Position numbers and translations under genes: made by a program
Source: Stercorarius parasiticus
Taxonomy: Eukaryota; Chordata; Aves; Charadriiformes; Stercorariidae
NCBI GenBank assembly: GCA_013396915.1
Contig: VWZL01000579.1
Coordinates: 496,001-560,000 of the forward strand
Length of the DNA stretch: 64,000 nucleotides
Direction: 5' to 3'
Notes under the pieces: model-generated
The model's input: the letters and a program-made list of their open reading frames with translations, nothing else
Database searches by the model: none
What the model was told of the DNA's origin: nothing
In this document: one piece after another, positions 62,026 to 64,000 of the stretch
Numbering within the stretch: the first letter of the stretch is position 1
Layout: each line of letters starts with the position of its first letter

Positions 62026-64000
62026 TTATTTATTTGCAGCAAATCCATGATCTATAATACAAATCATCATAAATCCTCCTGCATTCAGCCCACACAGAGC
62101 TTCAGCTGACATTGCCCCTAGGAGTGTCAATCAAGGAAAAGGCTTACCACTGACAGGTGGTCCAATCTGTCTGCTTCCCTCAGATGGGTAGCACAAACCA
62201 AAAAATTAGTCTAATTCCTAATTTCACTTTCTTTCATTGCAACCTCCAGCAGCACCTCAGGCATGCTGTGAGGACCAATGACTCTCTTGTGCTGCATAAA
62301 AACATGCTGCAACTACGAGGCATTATTACAGCTATAAGAGTAGTGAATTGATTGTACATCACAAACTGTCGAGTATGAGATTGTATTACAGCTTCCCAAT
62401 ACCAAGAATATGCACCCGATGAGAGAAAAGGTAACACGAAAAGTCTGCTCCAGTTCAGACAGGTATGTTACCCATGCAAAAATGATCTTTTACTATGAGT
62501 GTAGTGTAATGCACAATTTCACACCTTTCTAACCACCTCTAGAGAGACCTCAAAGATCTAAAAACTCTGAGATCCTCTGGAGGATATGAGGAAAGTAATG
62601 ATGAGTTTTCTAATGAGTACAATTTTTTCTGTCCTATTGTACAAGATCATAGTGTATATTATAACGGAAATGGTCTCCGTGAATGCTTTTTGACTTGCTT
62701 CACCACAACATCAGCCAGCCACCCTTAGGTAACCAGCTCCCTGCTAAACCAGACACAGATGGCAGATGGCTTCTGCACAGAGGCAGATGAGGCACTTTCT
62801 TGCATCCTCTTTCAGAAATACAGTAACAGGGATACAGTCACATCTGAATTTGCCACAGCCATTTTTTCTACCATGAATATTTGACTATGATTCAAGTATA
62901 ACCAAAATATGGATACACTCACGCACATAAGCCCAAAGCAACAGTGAAACAAAAGTAGTTTGCCTTCTGCCATTAAGGTGCTGGCCAGTTTCAGTTAAAC
63001 TGAAATTTCAGTTTAACTCCACATTTCACATTTTTTAACATGATCCTACGTAAATCATTCAGTCTCTCTATGCATTTGATTCTTACCCACAAAAGTGATT
63101 TTAAAATATCCATTTTGCTGTCCACTATTTTTTGCCATTGTTCTTTTATACTGTCAACCCTCTGGGGAAAGTACCATCGCTTTCTCCTTGTAAGAGTTAC
63201 ACAGTATTCAAGAGTAAATACAGTTCAAGTAGATGTTAATTTGGGAGGGGCTTAGATCCTAAATTTAAGCAGGATTAACTCCAAAGCACTCAGCAGAGAC
63301 CAACTGCCTGAGTTTCCATCCTGGTCTTTAATCTGCTCTGAACAACACTTCTCACTCTCCACAACACTCAGCTTTACACTCATACCTACATGAGCTGCAG
63401 TCACAGTTTAATTGGTGCCCTAGGCAATAACGTTACACAAGGTCACAGCACACGTTATACCTGAAGCAATGTGGAAACCTGAAGATGAATGTGGAAACAC
63501 AGGATACAAACACTCTAGCAATGGCATAAATTATCTGGTAAGATTAACTCTACATTTATAGTCTGTCAGCATTCCACTGGTCACTTAACAAGAAAGGACA
63601 ATTTAAGAATGCTGTTGGCATTCACAAAGCCATTTGTAGTTCTGGACACATTTTTTATTGGAGCTATGAAATAAAGTTACTCTGCAGCAATACTTCAAGA
63701 GAACATAATGAACAAATAAGGTGGCAGGAGCAACAGGTTTTGGTGAAATATAACATTTAACACTCTTTTGATAGTCTAAGCACACATAAGGAAAACAGAA
63801 CTTAGCCAAGAAAGCAATTAAAGCTTCAAGCCAAATCCTCTGTGGGCATAAATCAGTTGCACTATTTTATACAAGGTGAAGAGCTGGCCCTGAAATGAAT
63901 TTACCCTGCTGCTGTGTTATCAAAGAGCTTCTATTCCCCTCTCTTGCTCACCACTGCTTAAAAGGAAGCATCCCATGAAGTATATGCCAGAATCCACACG
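62026..64000. other. AT-rich non-coding block
   Basis: No gene or transposon was recognised apart from the palindrome at 62993-63018. Open frames are 73 codons or fewer. An 11-base sequence AATGTGGAAAC occurs twice near 63470-63500. Confidence 0.55.
62993..63018. repeat. 26-bp perfect palindrome without spacer
   Basis: The half AGTTAAACTGAAA (62993-63005) is followed directly by its exact reverse complement (63006-63018). A further TTTCAGT just to the left makes overlapping near-palindromes. The GAAATTTC centre recalls interferon-response or IRF-type half-sites, but the spacing does not fit a full ISRE. Confidence 0.9.

Overview
The window reads as non-coding DNA from a bird nuclear genome, most likely intronic or intergenic. 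The main evidence is CR1 LINE retrotransposon sequence. There is one 2.2 kb 5'-truncated copy on the minus strand (about 26498-28735), with endonuclease-end and reverse-transcriptase motifs and the typical CR1 3' tail. Two shorter CR1 3' fragments lie at 24305-24650 (plus) and 61648-62025 (minus). The rest is AT-rich, with many poly(A)/poly(T) runs, a few short microsatellites and faint traces of ancient tRNA-derived SINEs of MIR type. There is no bacterial gene organisation, and no operon, rRNA, tRNA or CRISPR array. The species cannot be named from sequence alone.

Layout. 1-24304 is AT-rich and essentially unannotated. It contains a 35-bp unit present twice (6700-6734 and 8095-8129), a 34-bp tandem duplication (17693-17760) and a probable reverse-oriented MIR-like relic near 16360-16425. 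24271-28735 is the retrotransposon-rich part, where a plus-strand CR1 3' fragment and the larger minus-strand CR1 form an inverted pair. 28736-43000 is AT-rich, with MIR-like relics near 34922-35005 and 40909-40975 and a perfect 13-bp-arm hairpin at 40353-40381. 43230-43800 is the best regulatory candidate: 43621-43800 has about 56% GC and a CpG observed/expected ratio near 0.7, with two inverted octamer motifs 200-300 bp upstream. 54041-54360 is a GC-rich (about 73%) but CpG-poor block with sharp edges, more like an inserted repeat than a CpG island. 61648-62025 is the third CR1 fragment, and 62993-63018 is a 26-bp perfect palindrome.

I found no open reading frame recognisable as a host protein. 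The longest frames outside the repeats are 154-174 codons, without familiar motifs, and are compatible with chance. The only recognisable protein-coding sequence is the decayed CR1 ORF2. I did not find a convincing new biological system; the observations below are local structures worth checking.
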